From Candidatus Altimarinota bacterium (lineage in GTDB: Bacteria; Patescibacteriota; Gracilibacteria; BD1-5; UBA2023), in the NCBI GenBank assembly GCA_028685185.1, contig JAQUEK010000007.1, forward strand, positions 1-32,812: DNA of 32,812 nucleotides. Direction: 5' to 3'. Under the pieces are notes generated by a model that saw only the letters and a list, made by a program, of their open reading frames with translations, searched no databases and was not told the origin of the DNA. Each line of letters begins with the position of its first letter. Positions within the stretch are counted from its first letter, which is position 1. This document shows positions 17,881 through 27,382 of the stretch, piece after piece. The position numbers and the translations under genes were made by a program.

Positions 17881-18864
17881 ATGCTTACAAGAAAAGATTT
17901 CATTTCTGATATACCAGTAAAATGGTGCGCTGGCTGCTGAAATTTCATAATCCTGTCACAGCTGCAGAATACATTCGCGAACATATGAATCCCGAAAGAG
18001 AATATAGTCGTAGTATCTGGAATATGATGCGCATGAAGATTGCCATATTATATGGATACCTACTGATTCCATACAATCCACTGAAGAGCTCCGACTATTG
18101 CCACATGAATAAAGCTGACCAAACCTGAATTACAGACTTGGGTACTGACAGGTGATTGAGACGGGTTATCTATAGGATGAAATCATCTTTATCATGCAAT
18201 GAGGAAAAACATCTGACTCAAGATAGTGATGTTGAATAACCAGATATATGCACTCACAAAATGACAGGTATCTCCTACCTCCCAAGTATGATCAGTCACA
18301 AAAACCACACCGCTAGGTTCTATAGATAACCCTATTAATCCGATCAAATTCGCGATATGAGCAGAATGTGCCTTTGTCGCAAGATCCATAGATACTGAAA
18401 TATCTCTGACTCAGGAAATATTAGACAGGGCTGTGAAATCCGATTCAACCGTTTTCATTGAAATACTGCAGAAATGTGTAACATTTGAAGTCAGCGGAGT
18501 GAATCAAATAAGAGACAGAGAATTGAAGGAAGAGCTTATATTGAGGATAAGAAATTGAGAGCCACTGATATATTGAAAAAACAAGGATAAATGAATTGTA
18601 ATCGAAAACTTCAAGCCTAAAATCATCAGCTTTAACCCAGAAAACATACCTGAAAACATCGTGATATATGATGAAACAAATGATGAACTTGCTTATATTA
18701 TAAGCAATCTGAATTACCCGGAATTCCCTATCCCTGTCTGAATATTCAAAACTTCAAACAGAACATCATATGAGAAAAACTACAATGATGAGCTTAAAAG
18801 AAATAATATAAAGGATAAAAGCCTAAAAGAAATACTTTATGATTATGAAGTTATTGATATATAG
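17881..18864 (+). CDS. korB: 2-oxoacid:ferredoxin oxidoreductase, beta subunit
   Basis: 327 residues. The KorB N-terminal Cys motif (VKWCAGCGNF) and a further Cys in SGIGCAGR bind the 4Fe-4S cluster. The thiamine diphosphate motif GDGDGLSIGGNHLYHAMRKN is at about residues 89-110, followed by NNQIYALTKGQVSPTS. The reading frame is the clearest test of the code: the middle Gly of GDGDG and the Gly of CAGCG are UGA. It is the electron-output subunit, and the two-cluster ferredoxin at 28848 is a candidate acceptor. It stops five bases from the convergent Ldh2-type gene. Confidence 0.93.
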
Positions 18865-18868
18865 AATA

Positions 18869-19915
18869 TTACCAACTAGTATTCACTCAATGTTCCTCTC
18901 AAATCCCATCCAAAATATCAAGGAATTCCCTATCGAAAGGTATTCATTCTGAAGATCTCTTCTTGTGTTCAAGATATTCTTTCTCTCAATGTACGAAAAC
19001 CTTAGAATTATTCTTGTGCGATCAGTGCAACATTCACATGAGAAGATTCATTCTTATCTTAAATTCCTCGATATTCATAAATTTCGTTATATCTATAGCC
19101 ATAAAAAAATGTCCGACTTTTGGTTCACCTTTGGAATATACTCATTTTCAGAACTCTGATCAGGAAAGGACTCAACATAATATGTCAACCAAAGTTGCAA
19201 ATCAATATCATTTATATGTTCACATCGGCAGAATTCATCAGAGTCTGACAGTCTCAAGGGAATTTAAGACAGCATGAGGGTCAAGGCAATTGTTTCAATC
19301 GCTGTCCACTGCCCATCAACTCTTCAATTTCTTGCCTAATTTTGCAGCAACCTCAATTTTTCATCTGGGAACAATGCTTGTAGCGAAATCCATCACCCAA
19401 GGATATTCAATCCCAGTAGGCACGGCGACTGAAATAGGGTTTGTTCATAGGACAGCTTCTTTTCAAAAAGTCGGAACTACAAGCGGTGCAGTGTTTGTCA
19501 TGGAAATTCAGATCATATCCTCTTTAAGTGCCATCATAGAATAATATCATGCTATTCCATAATGATTGCTATTTTTCACTGTAGTTATGGCAACTCAATA
19601 TTTCTTTGCTATCCTAATAGTTTCTTGCATTCCGATATATCAAGCCTTCTGTCCTAAACAATGGTTTCAATCTATAATGGTTGTTGCTCATTCCTGAGAT
19701 ATTATCTTAGGGCAAGATAATATATTTATATCGCCTTTTTTTATTGCTTTGATATAGCGATTGAATCTGTTTATCCCATGTGATGTTATTCATCTGAGAT
19801 CTGATTCAACAAGCACATCGGTGACAAGTTTCGAATCTTCATGGTTAAGTCCGATCTTTCCGAAAACCCTTTCGCAGAAATCCTTTATTTTTTCAGATTG
19901 TATCTTTTTCTTCAT
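18869..19915 (-). CDS. Ldh2/MDH2-type NAD(P)-dependent 2-hydroxyacid dehydrogenase
   Basis: 348 residues of the malate/L-lactate dehydrogenase YlbC-YbiC family, unrelated to classical LDH. Family marks are DLRGITSHGINRF with the conserved SHG near residue 46, VKNSNHYGIAGYYSMMA near 115, APLVVPTFGKEAVLGTNPIS near 145, and a late YKGYGFATLVDILCGVLSG. It reversibly reduces a 2-oxoacid with NAD(P)H. It is downstream of the aminotransferase by 31 bases on the same strand, so the pair may send an amino acid to its 2-hydroxyacid and regenerate NAD. About 25 UGA glycines. Confidence 0.9.
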
Positions 19916-19946
19916 ATAATTTTCTTAAATTTAAGGTTATTTTATT

Positions 19947-21236
19947 TTAATATTCCTGACAAGCTTCATATATATTATCGAAAAGCTTTTTTATCGATTC
20001 CAAAGGTACGCTTGAAAAAGCGATCCGCAATACATCATTTCAGATAGAAATAACTCAAGTGTCATATCTTTCAAGAAGGATTTTTCTTATTTTTTCAGCA
20101 TTTCAACCCTTAAGTCGTATACTCATGAAATATCAGGAATTGAAAGGAAATGAAGTGAAAAATGCAGAATATCTGCTATTTTCCAAGACTTCCTTAACTT
20201 TTTCATATCTGCTTTTTAGTAAATTGAAATGTTCTTTCTTCTCTTCTGGATATTTTGGATTCTTATATGTTTTCATAAGCATTTCTTGAGCGATCCTATT
20301 GGTATTTGAGATATTGGATCTTATGATTCATAATGTTTTCTGTTCAAGCACATCAATCGATTCGCTCGCTATCTTTCATCAGAATGTAATAAATCAGACA
20401 CGTAATCACCACGCATAATCTTCCTTTGATATTCAATCTATTTTTATTGGAAGAATATTCTTATGTATATCATTAAGATACGCGAAAACAGATTCCTTGC
20501 ATGTGTCTTTTTCATAAAATAATCCAAAATATGCATCATCGATCATTACAATAATATTTCTTCATGAATCAGCTAACTTCAAGAGAATTTCCTTCATTTC
20601 AAGTATTTCATGAACACTTGGGCTGTATCATGTTGGATTATTCGGGAAATTCAGAAGTAAAACAACTTTGTTTGACTCTGTATTCAATATCGCTTCCTTG
20701 AAGCCTTCAAGATTAAAGCTTAAACCGTCAAACATGTTAAAAGTACTTATCTTGGAGGAAAAATTAGTTTCAAACATAAGCTTGTAATTTCCCCAGAAAA
20801 AATCTGGCATAATAATAGTATCCTCTTTATCCAGGAATAATGATCCGACAATACTTAAAGCATGCGTCAGTCCCGATGTCACTATAGGAAAACCCAAATT
20901 TCACTTCAAGCTAGGATTTTTCATTCAGATCTGCTGTTTCCAATGATTCCTAAGCTCTTTCAATCCTCAGCTTGGAGCATATGAAAAGCTATCATTTGTA
21001 AGAGAATCTGAAATAGATTCAGACATGCTTTTTAGTATATATGTACTTTTATTCTCATCAAGAGCAACTCAGACTGTAGCGTTTATGGATTTCCCATTTG
21101 CCTCTTCAGTTTGTTTTATGATTCATTCCTTTGGAAAATAGAAAGATTTACCTCTTTCTGAAAGCATGTCGAAAATCTGGGAATCCTTTAATATAAGAAT
21201 CTCATTTAATTTTTCTGCTTGTGCCGTATATTTCAT
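19947..21236 (-). CDS. PLP-dependent class I/II aminotransferase
   Basis: 429 residues of fold type I. Seen: GFPIVTSGLTHALSIVGSLF (cofactor phosphate loop), LLLNFPNNPTGYSPS near residue 205 (substrate-binding Asn), MIDDAYFGLF near 242, and the PLP lysine in GISKEDYAWGLRVGF near residue 271. The start at 21236 (MKYTAQAEKL) was chosen; a longer frame reaches back through the terminator of the leader and is not a protein. The amino-acid substrate cannot be read from the sequence, but the leader peptide points to Asn/Asp or Phe. It is the first gene of an operon with the Ldh2-type dehydrogenase and is controlled by an attenuator. Confidence 0.9.
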
Positions 21237-21249
21237 AATATTAATTGTT

Positions 21250-21318
21250 AAAAAAAATCTCTTCCAGATTTTTCCGAAGAGAGTTGAATTTAATTTTTTA
21301 CACTGAAAATTCTCTCTT
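21250..21318 (-). promoter_or_regulatory. transcription attenuator before the aminotransferase
   Basis: Two exclusive RNA structures lie on the minus strand. Terminator: TCTCTTC (21282-21276) pairs with GAAGAGA (21264-21258), followed by eight U (21257-21250). Antiterminator: AAGAGAG (21318-21312) pairs with CTCTCTT (21283-21277), which takes up the terminator's 5' arm. The antiterminator arm begins three bases after the stop of the leader peptide. A ribosome stalled in the leader would leave it free, whereas a ribosome at the stop codon would cover it. Confidence 0.7.
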
Positions 21319-21321
21319 GGT

Positions 21322-21372
21322 TTAGAAAAGATTATTATCATTATTATTTGTATCAAAAAAGAATTTTCTCAT
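21322..21372 (-). CDS. leader peptide of the aminotransferase operon
   Basis: 16 codons from ATG at 21372: MRKFFFDTNNNDNNLF, then TAA. It starts about 20 bases after the predicted transcription start. Three successive Phe and five Asn with one Asp in six codons are typical of attenuation leaders, in which scarce charged tRNA for the repeated residue stalls the ribosome. It has no Shine-Dalgarno, like the native genes. It ends directly before the antiterminator arm. Confidence 0.6.
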   Translation of the reverse strand: MRKFFFDTNNNDNNLF

Positions 21373-21399
21373 AGAAGTTTATTTTAGATCACACTTCGC

Positions 21400-21427
21400 T
21401 TTATATCAATTTTTGTTTCCCTGTCAA
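21400..21427 (-). promoter_or_regulatory. promoter of the aminotransferase operon
   Basis: Minus strand: perfect TTGACA (21427-21422), 16 bases, TATAAA (21405-21400). It places the start near 21393 and leaves a leader of about 155 bases before the aminotransferase. Confidence 0.7.
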
Positions 21428-21445
21428 ATTTATAATTAAATATTT

Positions 21446-21685
21446 TTAAGCTTTCTTGAAGAATTCTGTCCTTAATACCATTTTTCAAGATTCTATCTCC
21501 TCAACATTATCAGTAAGCCTGATGTTTTTGAATTTGTCTCATCTTTTTATATCCTGACCTCACTTTACCTTAAGTTCCTTTGTAGCAATTACCGTATCTC
21601 AATCATTAAGTATGGTTCAATTGCAATCTTTTACAATAAGAGCTGAATTATCAGTCTCATCTCACCAGTTGTCATTATAGTTCAT
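21446..21685 (-). CDS. PhnA-domain protein, C-terminal domain only
   Basis: 79 residues matching the C-terminal domain of PhnA/YjdM: LIVKDCNGTILNDGDTVIA, then KELKVKGGQDIKRGDKFKNI and LRTEFFKKA. The usual N-terminal zinc ribbon with four Cys is missing; only one Cys remains. PhnA was named from the phosphonate cluster, but its role is unknown and it is not phosphonoacetate hydrolase. It has about seven UGA glycines, including those in DCNG and VKGG. It ends just upstream of the aminotransferase promoter. Confidence 0.8.
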
Positions 21686-21771
21686 AATAATTTCTTTAAT
21701 TGTTAAATACATGGATATATTTATAGCAATTTAATGAAAATTATCAACTGATTATCAGATAAAGAAAAAAA

Positions 21772-22845
21772 TTATTGCTGAAAATTATTCATTCAAGCTA
21801 ATTGCAGTACATCATTCTGATCTTGCCTCATTCTTGAATATTCCAATATATCATCTCATAGATCCATTCAAAATGATTTTGGTATACTTATTGGATTTAT
21901 CAATCACAGCTTTTTCTGAACATAATAAATATGAAGGTCCAATGCTGATTCATCCATATATGGATTCATTATCCCAAACTCTCAATGTTCCTTGTCATCA
22001 TTTTTCCTGAAATGGGAATCACTTCAGAAGGTTATGAGATATTTATATTCTTTCTGGTATTCAAGGATAAGGTTGACCCATTCCTTTGTCGCTTTGGCAT
22101 TTATCTCAACAGCATTTATTCAGCAATTAAGATAATATCATATCCTTTGTTTGAATGTATCCATTGTTATCTTGAAATTCGGATGTGCCAATGACAGTAT
22201 CGCATCATTATCTTTTGCAAGATTTCAGCAGATTTCAAGGGTAGGCTCATATTCAGGAACTGTAATGGCTCCGATTTGATGGAATCTTCATTCGTCCTTA
22301 AGACACTCCTGCAGGAATTTCACCCTATCCATATCTTCTCATGTCAATTTCTTTATATGACTTATATTTCAAGGAATTGCAAATATATAATTAGATATAT
22401 GAGAGGAATTTACATTCTCATGGTTTATTCATCTTTTTTTGAAAAAAGCGAAAAATTCATCTTCATTGATATCGAATCAGTTTGACTTCAAAAGCTGAAT
22501 CTGCTTTCTTGCTTTTTGTTGCCTTCATTCCCTGCTTGAGTCCAGTTTCTGATAAATATTATTGCCATCTCCTTCTATTATCCCCTTCGCTCATCTTGAA
22601 AAATGCCTTGAGTAGCAAGTAAGATGTAAATGCTGATTATATCTTGAATCGAATCATGATATCTCCACAGCTTCACATGATCTTATTCACTCTTTTTCCG
22701 CTAAAGCAGGAAAATCAGAATTTATGATGTCATGATCCGTACATGCTATGAAATCCATATTTTTATCCTTGGCTATCTTTATTATCTCAGCTGATGTCTT
22801 CCTTCAGTCTGACAATTTTGAATGAAAATGCATATCTATTTTCAT
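21772..22845 (-). CDS. PHP-domain metal-dependent hydrolase
   Basis: 357 residues. The four PHP motifs are visible: MHFHSKLSDG at the N-terminus, CTDHD near residue 36, LAHPNF near 225 and FGSDSHF near 280. Motif spacing with a long helical insertion (residues 80-210) resembles the YciV/RNase AM-like group, which degrades 3',5'-bisphosphonucleotides and the 5' ends of RNA; other PHP phosphoesterases are possible. About 17 UGA glycines. It is divergent from the TrmB-type regulator across a 165-base gap in which no clear promoter stands out. Confidence 0.85.
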
Positions 22846-23010
22846 AATCCTGAAGTTAAGTGATATTTTCTATATCTGAAGTCTATCTTAAACCTGAAGA
22901 TAAGCTAAAAAATATTTCATTTATGTAAAACAAATAAAATTGTCTCATTTATTTTTGCTTATATAAAAGATTAGTCTAGAATAGAAATATGTAAAAAATT
23001 ATTACACTTT

Positions 23011-23757
23011 ATGAAAAGCACTAAAATACTATCTAAAATATGATTATCAGAAACTGAAAGCGCCATATATTTGGACCTACTTAAGAACTGAGCATCAAAT
23101 ATAGTCGAGATTTCAATGAGAGTGAAATTCAACAGGCCTTTGATTTATAAGACAATTCCTTATCTTATCGAAACAGGTCTTGTATCAAAGATCGTAAAAT
23201 GAAAGAGGAGTCATTATAAAGCTGAATCTCCAGAATATCTCAAGTGAATATTCGAAAGGCATTCCAATGATTTCCTGAATCTTATACCCGATCTCCAGGA
23301 AATATATGAGACCTGAGATAAGAATAGGCCGACAATAACAGTTCTTGAAGGCAAGAAATCGATAAAATTCGTTTTTGAGGATATAGTAACTACCTTAAAC
23401 AAATGAGATACATATTACAGATACAGTTCAAGATCCAATTTCTGAGACTTCCTTATGTTATGAAAATACAAAGAGATACGAGATAAGAAGCAAATCAACA
23501 GGCTTGTGATCACAAGCGAAAAAAGGGCTATATGAAGATCTAAGAAAATAGACAGGGATGTTGTTTTCATACCAAAATGATTCGAGCTTTTCGATCAGAA
23601 TGTTGCAAAGATGATATATGCCAACAAAGTTGCAATTATAGACTATAACACTTATACATCATTCATAATCGAGAATATGATACTTGCTAAATTCGAGGAA
23701 AAGATATTCAAGACCCTGTTCAAATTCCTTAAAAACATGGAAGAAGATTCCTTATAG
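23011..23757 (+). CDS. TrmB-family transcriptional regulator
   Basis: 248 residues. The winged helix-turn-helix at residues 7-75 (IGLSETESAIYLDLLKNGAS, then RPLIYKTIPYLIETGLVSK and GKRSHYKAESPEYL) is that of TrmB-like regulators. A central domain follows (TITVLEGKKSIKFVFEDI), similar to the TrmB/PLDc-like part, ending in a basic helix. TrmB proteins sense sugars or other small molecules; the ligand is unknown. No operator could be picked out. UGA glycines occur in the wing and at turns. Confidence 0.8.
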
Positions 23758-23907
23758 TGAGCACTATAGTTTTCAAGCGAACGAATAATATTTTTTGCAG
23801 ATGAAAGCTTGTATCGATAGTTTTTCGGTAGGCAATTTGATAAAAAGATTTGATTTTTTAGGATAATTAAATATATAATAATCGAATTTATAAGATAAAT
23901 CCGTTTT

Positions 23908-24357
23908 ATGTGACTTGAAGAGAATCCAAAAGAAGTTTCAGCGCATTGAAATCATTCTGATTTCAATGATATATGAAACCATCTCATACTAAAAAAAAGC
24001 TTTGAATTCTATGAAAGCCAGCTTTCTTCAAGAAGTATGGATAGGATAATGTCATACTCCCTGATAGATTGAGTACCTGCCCAGGATCATTATGAAAAAA
24101 CAGTTCTGGATATATTTTTCTGAGAACATGATTTGGCAGATATGATAAGCGCCTTGCAGGATTTTGAATCATTGATGGATCCATTGAATATATCTGTAAA
24201 ACAAAGGATAAATTCAGTGTTAAGTCAAGATATATATGACAGCAATACTATGATGTGACTAGCAAATAGGATAGATATGCAGAATGGGATAGATCTTTTT
24301 TCGAATATACTTAATAGGGTTTTCTTCATTAAGGAGAACTTGAAATTCTTCAATTAA
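23908..24357 (+). CDS. unknown soluble protein
   Basis: 149 residues, acidic and helical, with no signal peptide or membrane segment. Glycines at UGA occur from codon 2 on (MGLEENPKE), and several fit loops (FNDIGNHL, FFGEHDLAD, MMGLANRID). No family is recognised. It lies 150 bases after the TrmB-type regulator on the same strand and ends 12 bases from the convergent PheRS gene. It might be co-transcribed with the regulator. Confidence 0.6.
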
Positions 24358-24369
24358 CATCATAAAGAA

Positions 24370-25608
24370 TTACCTGAGTTCATATCAAAGGTCATTCTGA
24401 AGTTTTTCCCTAATCTCAAAATACATTTTATTTATTTCATCATTGGTCAATGTCCTTTCTATCGACCTGAAAACCATTTTCAGCGATAGAGACTTGTTTT
24501 TTGGTGTAAATTTAGTATCGTTCTCATAGATATCGATAATCTTTACCTCTTCAATAAGATCTCATCATACATCCCTAATTATTCATGTTATTGCAAAAAA
24601 GTCTGACTCCGTATCTTTTGTCAGCTCCAATTCTCAAGATTTCTTTTCTTCTTCAATATCTTTTTTGAATTTCTCTTTAGGAACAACCATTGAAATATCC
24701 TTGTATACAGGGGGAAAAGAACTTACTTCCTTATATGTCTCTAGATTATCCCATTGTTTGGTTATCCTAGAATCATTGCTCCAGAATATCCTTATGTCAG
24801 GAATCTGCTTCAATGCCATTACAAGCCTTTCTATTCAAAATCAGAATGCCCATCAATTGTATTTTTCCGAATCCAATCATAATTTTTCAAGAACATCAGG
24901 ATGAACAACTCATGCTCAAGTCACTTCAAGCCATTTTCATTTGTACATGACCTCAATCTCAAGACTATCGGTCGTATATGGAAATGAATCCTCATTGAAC
25001 CTATATTCTATATCATCTCAGAACAATGCCTTTATAGTATTTCATAGAACTTCTTTGAGCGTATCCTGATTTATTATCTCCTTTTCCTTGGATGTAATCC
25101 TGAGTCAATCGATCTGATGGAAACATTCATGATGTGTCTTATCGAGCTCATCGACCCTATACACCTTTCACCAGCTTAAAGCCTTAACTTCTCAATCTTT
25201 CTCAAGTTTTTCTATTCATCCTCATTTTACAAGATAATGATACCACATTACAGAAGTATGAGGCCTTAATAATATGCTATTTTTCTTATCTTCATTTTTC
25301 TGCACGAAATAGCTGTCGCTAGGTCTTCTTGCTACGTGATTTTCAGGAAAATTAAAAAGGTCAAATGTTTCGAATTCAGCAACGATTTCAGGAACCTCTA
25401 TCTTGTCAAAAGATTCGTAAAAAGGTGAACCGATGATATTCTCTATAAGCATATTTATAGGATGTCCTTTTACCTTTGTCAGATTTTGCATGGCATGAAC
25501 CCTAAGTATCCTTGAAAAATAAGCCTTTTCTGTTTCATTGAGATCTTCATTTTCAATCTTATCCCTAACAAAATCCAGCCAAATCTTATCATTTTCCAAT
25601 AAATCCAT
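24370..25608 (-). CDS. single-chain phenylalanyl-tRNA synthetase (catalytic + FDX-ACB)
   Basis: 412 residues. Class II motif 2 is near residues 149-166 (VYRVDELDKTHHECFHQ), followed by FGDDIEYRFNEDSFPYT, the substrate region WLEVTGAGVVHPDVL, and motif 3 FGFGIERL near 255. From about residue 298 comes a ferredoxin-fold anticodon-binding domain: FPPVYKDISMVVP, IIRDVGGDLIEEVKIIDIY and KMVFRSIERTLTNDEIN. In ordinary bacteria this domain is at the end of PheT and the enzyme is an alpha2-beta2 tetramer. Catalytic plus FDX-ACB in about 410 residues is the layout of mitochondrial monomeric PheRS. No pheT is in the window. About 15 UGA glycines, including one in the TGAG active-site loop. Divergent from glyS. 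Confidence 0.88.
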
Positions 25609-25662
25609 AAAAATTATCTTAATTTTAAATTCCTTCTACCATCAAAAATATCAAAAATTGGA

Positions 25663-25688
25663 AAATAATCAAATCTATTTGATTATTT
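25663..25688. promoter_or_regulatory. 12-bp palindrome between the two synthetase genes
   Basis: AAATAATCAAAT and ATTTGATTATTT, 2-base spacer, in the 336-base region between pheRS (starts 25608) and glyS (starts 25945). It is 14 bases upstream of the glyS -35 box and 54 bases upstream of the pheRS start. It could be an operator or a leader hairpin of pheRS. Confidence 0.4.
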
Positions 25689-25702
25689 CTTCATACAAAA
25701 AA

Positions 25703-25729
25703 TTGACATAACAAAAAATCATCTATAAT
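25703..25729 (+). promoter_or_regulatory. promoter of the T-box/glyS transcript
   Basis: Perfect TTGACA (25703-25708) and TATAAT (25724-25729) separated by 15 bases, so the transcript should start near 25736. Confidence 0.7.
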
Positions 25730-25735
25730 ATACAC

Positions 25736-25889
25736 AAGCGAAAAAGAGGGCCTGAAAAAAGGAATACTTGGAAAATATCCCTAAGGTCACCTCAAATAGC
25801 TAAAGTGTCTGGTGCCATAAGGCAGTAGAAACTTGGGTGGAACCGTCCGATATTGGACCCCAAGACTGGAATTGATTCAGTCTTTTTTT
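25736..25889 (+). promoter_or_regulatory. T-box riboswitch, glycyl type
   Basis: The antiterminator is complete: CTTGGG (25832-25837), T-box bulge TGGAACC (25838-25844), GTCC/GGAC inner helix, CCCAAG (25859-25864). The terminator AAGACTG / CAGTCTT with seven U after it (25862-25889) shares AAG with the antiterminator. The variable T-box base is A, which pairs with discriminator U73 as found in bacterial tRNA-Gly. Stem I is short (25746-25793, GAGG/CCTC base), and a hairpin at 25809-25828 may be stem III. A candidate specifier GGU (25785-25787) lies on the 3' side of stem I; this assignment is tentative. Uncharged tRNA-Gly should turn glyS on. Confidence 0.85.
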
Positions 25890-25944
25890 GTTTTTAATGA
25901 TCAATTCCCGTACTTTTCATTTTTATTTTTTAACCAACATTATT

Positions 25945-27339
25945 ATGTCAGTAGAAATGAAAGATATAGTTGATTTCGCAAAATTGCGAGGTTTTGTCTA
26001 CCAAGGTTCCGAAATTTACGGATGACTTGCAAACACTTGGGATTACGGTCCATATGGATCAATCCTTAAGGAAAATTTGAAAAACGCTTGGATAAAATCT
26101 TTTGTCCAGGAAAAGAATAATATGACCCTTCTTGATGCTGCAATATTCATGAACCCTCAAACTTGGGTTACATCTGGGCATGTATGAGGTTTTGCAGATC
26201 CATTGATGGACTGTAAGAGCTGTAAGCAAAGATTAAGGGCAGACAAGATAATCGAAGAATATGCTGAGAAATCAAACGATTCTGAAATGCCTAAAGATTG
26301 GGCATGAGAAAAGACTCCACCTGAAAATCTTACAGCATATATAAAGGATAAATGAATAAAATGTCCTTTCTGTTGAGGGGATGATTTCACTGAGATAAGA
26401 CAATTCGGTCTTATGTTCAAGACTCACCAATGAGTATTGGAGGATAATTCTGCTCTAATATATCTTAGGCCAGAAACAGCACAATGAATTTTCGTAAACT
26501 TCGCTAATGTACTTAGGACTTCGAGGAAAAAAGTTCCATTTGGTATCGCTCAAGTAGGTAAGGCTTTCAGAAATGAGATAACTCCAGGTAATTTTGTATT
26601 CAGGACAAGAGAATTCGAACAGATGGAAATAGAATTCTTCTGTGAACCTGGTTCGGATATCGAATGGCATGAAAAATGGAAAACTGATTGTATGAATTTC
26701 CTTACTGAAACAATCGGTCTAAATAAGGAAAACCTAAGATTCAGAGACCATGGTCCTGATGAATTGTCATTTTATTCAAACGCAACTTCAGACATCGAAT
26801 ATAAATTCCCTTTCTGATGGTGAGAATTATGGTGAATAGCTGATAGGACAGATTATGACCTTAAGGCTCATATGACTGAATCTAAAGCTGATCTGTCATA
26901 TTTTGATCCTGTAAACAATAAGAAATACATTCCATATGTAATTGAACCTTCCTTATGATTGAATAGATTGCTTCTTACTACCATCCTTAGTGCTTATGAT
27001 AAGGTAGTGACTGAAGAGTGAGAAAGGGTTGTATTGAGGATAAATCCAAAATTGGCTCCGGTAAAGATAGGTATATTGCCTATCGTTAAGAAGCTTTCAG
27101 ATGAAGCGATGAAAATATATGACAGCCTTTCAAAAAAATGGATGTGTGAATTCGACGAGACATGAGCTATCGGAAAAAGATATTATAGATTCGATGAAAT
27201 CGGTACTCCATATTGCCTTGTTGTTGATAATGATACGGTTGAAAATTGAACTGTAACTGTAAGAGACAGAGATACATGACTTCAAGATATAGTAAAGGTA
27301 ACTGAATTGGAAGAATATTTCAGAAATAAATTAGATTAA
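25945..27339 (+). CDS. glyQS: glycyl-tRNA synthetase, alpha2 type
   Basis: 464 residues, class IIa, homodimeric type (not alpha/beta GlyQ + GlyS). Seen: [12 protein letters not shown] at the N-terminus, a zinc-ribbon-like insertion with CKSC near residue 90 and CPFC near 140, motif 2 [20 protein letters not shown] near 208, motif 3 VIEPSLGLNRLLL near 331, and a C-terminal anticodon-binding domain from about 365 ([10 protein letters not shown]). The enzyme that supplies glycine for UGA itself needs UGA read as Gly at more than 20 positions, including the Gly of motif 3. ATG at 25945 gives the expected N-terminus; there is no Shine-Dalgarno. Controlled by the T-box upstream. Confidence 0.96.
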
Positions 27340-27350
27340 AAACGTATAAT

Positions 27351-27378
27351 AAAAAACCTCTCGATCGAGAGGTTTTTT
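27351..27378 (+). terminator. terminator of glyS
   Basis: Perfect palindrome AACCTCTCGATCGAGAGGTT with A and T tracts on both sides. It can serve both glyS and the convergent CYTH gene, which ends five bases further on. Confidence 0.9.
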
Positions 27379-27382
27379 ATTA

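Noticed and set aside
21236-21356. Extended N-terminus of the aminotransferase (extra 40 residues)
   Set aside because: It would read through the terminator hairpin and U tract and has low-complexity, basic content; the family start fits MKYTAQAEKL at 21236.
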